From: Pachyseris speciosa
Lineage: Eukaryota > Cnidaria > Anthozoa > Scleractinia > Pachyseridae
DNA length: 64,000 nucleotides
Reading direction: 5' to 3'
Assembly (NCBI GenBank): GCA_016490735.1
Contig: JAEMWC010000078.1
Span: 857,501 to 921,500 of the forward strand
Below are positions 63,511-64,000 of the stretch, in pieces (the first letter of the stretch is position 1; every line of letters starts with the position of its first letter). Both the position numbers and the translations under genes were made by a program. The notes beneath the pieces are model-generated. The model saw nothing but the letters and a program-made list of their open reading frames with translations. It was not told where the DNA came from and searched no databases.

Positions 63511-64000
63511 ATGAGTTGGTCCTGTACTGTTTGTCAAAAGGATTTTTCCAGGAAAGATAACATGCAAAGACACATGAACAGTAAACACAGTTATTCCGGT
63601 TTCGCTCCATTTATACCGATGTCTCAAGAAAAGTGTCGGCGGTTTCAAATGCTTCACCCATTTACCTGCATGGTTGCAGGGATGACTGGCTCGGGAAAAA
63701 CGTTCTGGATGCAATCACTCTTGCAACAAGCTCAAACCGTGATCGATCAGCCACCGGAGAGAATAATCTGGTGTTATTCACAGTGGCAACCTGCTTACAC
63801 CCAGTTATTGATGGTGATACCGACAATCGAATTTGTCAAGGAGATTCCGCCTTCTCTAGACAAGGATTCCTATTTGGATGTCAACATATGCAACTTGATT
63901 GTCATCGACGACCAAATAATTGAAGCAGGAAGTGATAATCGGATCGTGAGCCTGTTTACAAAAGGATCCCATCATCGAAACCTGAGCGTTATTTACATTG
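63511..64000 (+). CDS. C2H2 finger fused to packaging-type (FtsK/HerA, A32-like) ATPase, partial
   Basis: Open from ATG at 63511 to the window end (163 codons, no stop, hence incomplete). Residues 5-26 form a C2H2 finger (Cys5, Cys8, His21, His26). Residues 57-64 are the Walker A loop (GMTGSGKT), and 128-135 the Walker B strand (NLIVIDDQ). GSHHRNLSVIYI at 152-163 is the strand and loop that follow in A32/FtsK-like packaging ATPases of Polintons and related viruses. The family pumps DNA into capsids. It is divergent to genes 1-3, across the purine repeat. The N-terminal finger is unusual for a packaging ATPase and could anchor it to DNA. No break in the visible part. Confidence 0.8.
   Translation, partial: MSWSCTVCQKDFSRKDNMQRHMNSKHSYSGFAPFIPMSQEKCRRFQMLHPFTCMVAGMTGSGKTFWMQSLLQQAQTVIDQPPERIIWCYSQWQPAYTQLLMVIPTIEFVKEIPPSLDKDSYLDVNICNLIVIDDQIIEAGSDNRIVSLFTKGSHHRNLSVIYI

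Noticed and set aside
63633..63923. 96-codon plus-strand ORF
   Set aside because: Shadow frame of the C2H2-ATPase gene, which is open from 63511 to the window end.

Overview
The window is eukaryotic, AT-rich, and built almost entirely of transposable elements. The element mix points to a cnidarian, probably a stony coral or sea anemone: several LINE lineages (L1/Tx1-like and CR1/Jockey-like), PIF/Harbinger elements with a separate Myb/SANT-like gene, a DIRS-type tyrosine-recombinase retrotransposon, a Gypsy remnant, and a Polinton/adintovirus-like module. The host assignment is inferred from recalled protein families; no host marker gene is present. No intact, confidently host-encoded multi-exon gene was found. 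The closest candidates are three tandem mini-exons at 35.4-35.95 kb and a few short unassigned ORFs.

Layout. 0.9-5.2 kb: a scrambled L1/Tx1-like LINE on the minus strand. 5.9-14.5 kb: a dismembered minus-strand Gypsy. Its integrase tail (5.9-6.35 kb) is separated from RNase H/RT (10.6-12.4 kb) by a dispersed repeat called R1 here, and R1 itself holds a LINE flanked by a 15-bp target-site duplication. A 378-bp MITE sits in the RT, and a plus-strand LINE 3' end (12.4-13.7 kb) separates RT from protease/zinc knuckle. 14.5-18.6 kb: two CR1-like LINE parts with degenerate 2A-like motifs, one followed by a PHD finger. 20.3-25.8 kb: Harbinger 1, with a two-exon Myb gene, a broken transposase containing a probable GC-AG intron, and GTAAAG-rich ends. 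29.3-33.3 kb: DIRS-like RT, RNase H and tyrosine recombinase. 33.3-36 kb: palindromic and foldback repeats, a 15-bp minisatellite, and tandem mini-exons. 36.0-39.8 kb: Harbinger 2, with terminal inverted repeats and a 3-bp duplication. 39.9-47.1 kb: an R1 copy split by a near-full-length LINE whose RT motif reads FAYD instead of FADD, plus a second copy of the MITE family. 47-58 kb: MITEs, a LINE fragment, an R1 copy, a Pro/Ser-rich ORF with an LPWER motif, and a cluster of three tRNA-Thr-like SINE units. 58-61.3 kb: no recognised gene. 61.3-64 kb: a virus-like module. Three minus-strand genes face a plus-strand gene joining a C2H2 finger to a packaging-type ATPase that runs off the window end.

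The observations most worth follow-up are the 6-bp-TSD MITE family, the virus-like module, the tRNA-like units with Pol III-type terminators and a hairpin that competes with the acceptor stem, the 2A-like motifs, and the shared LPWER gene family.
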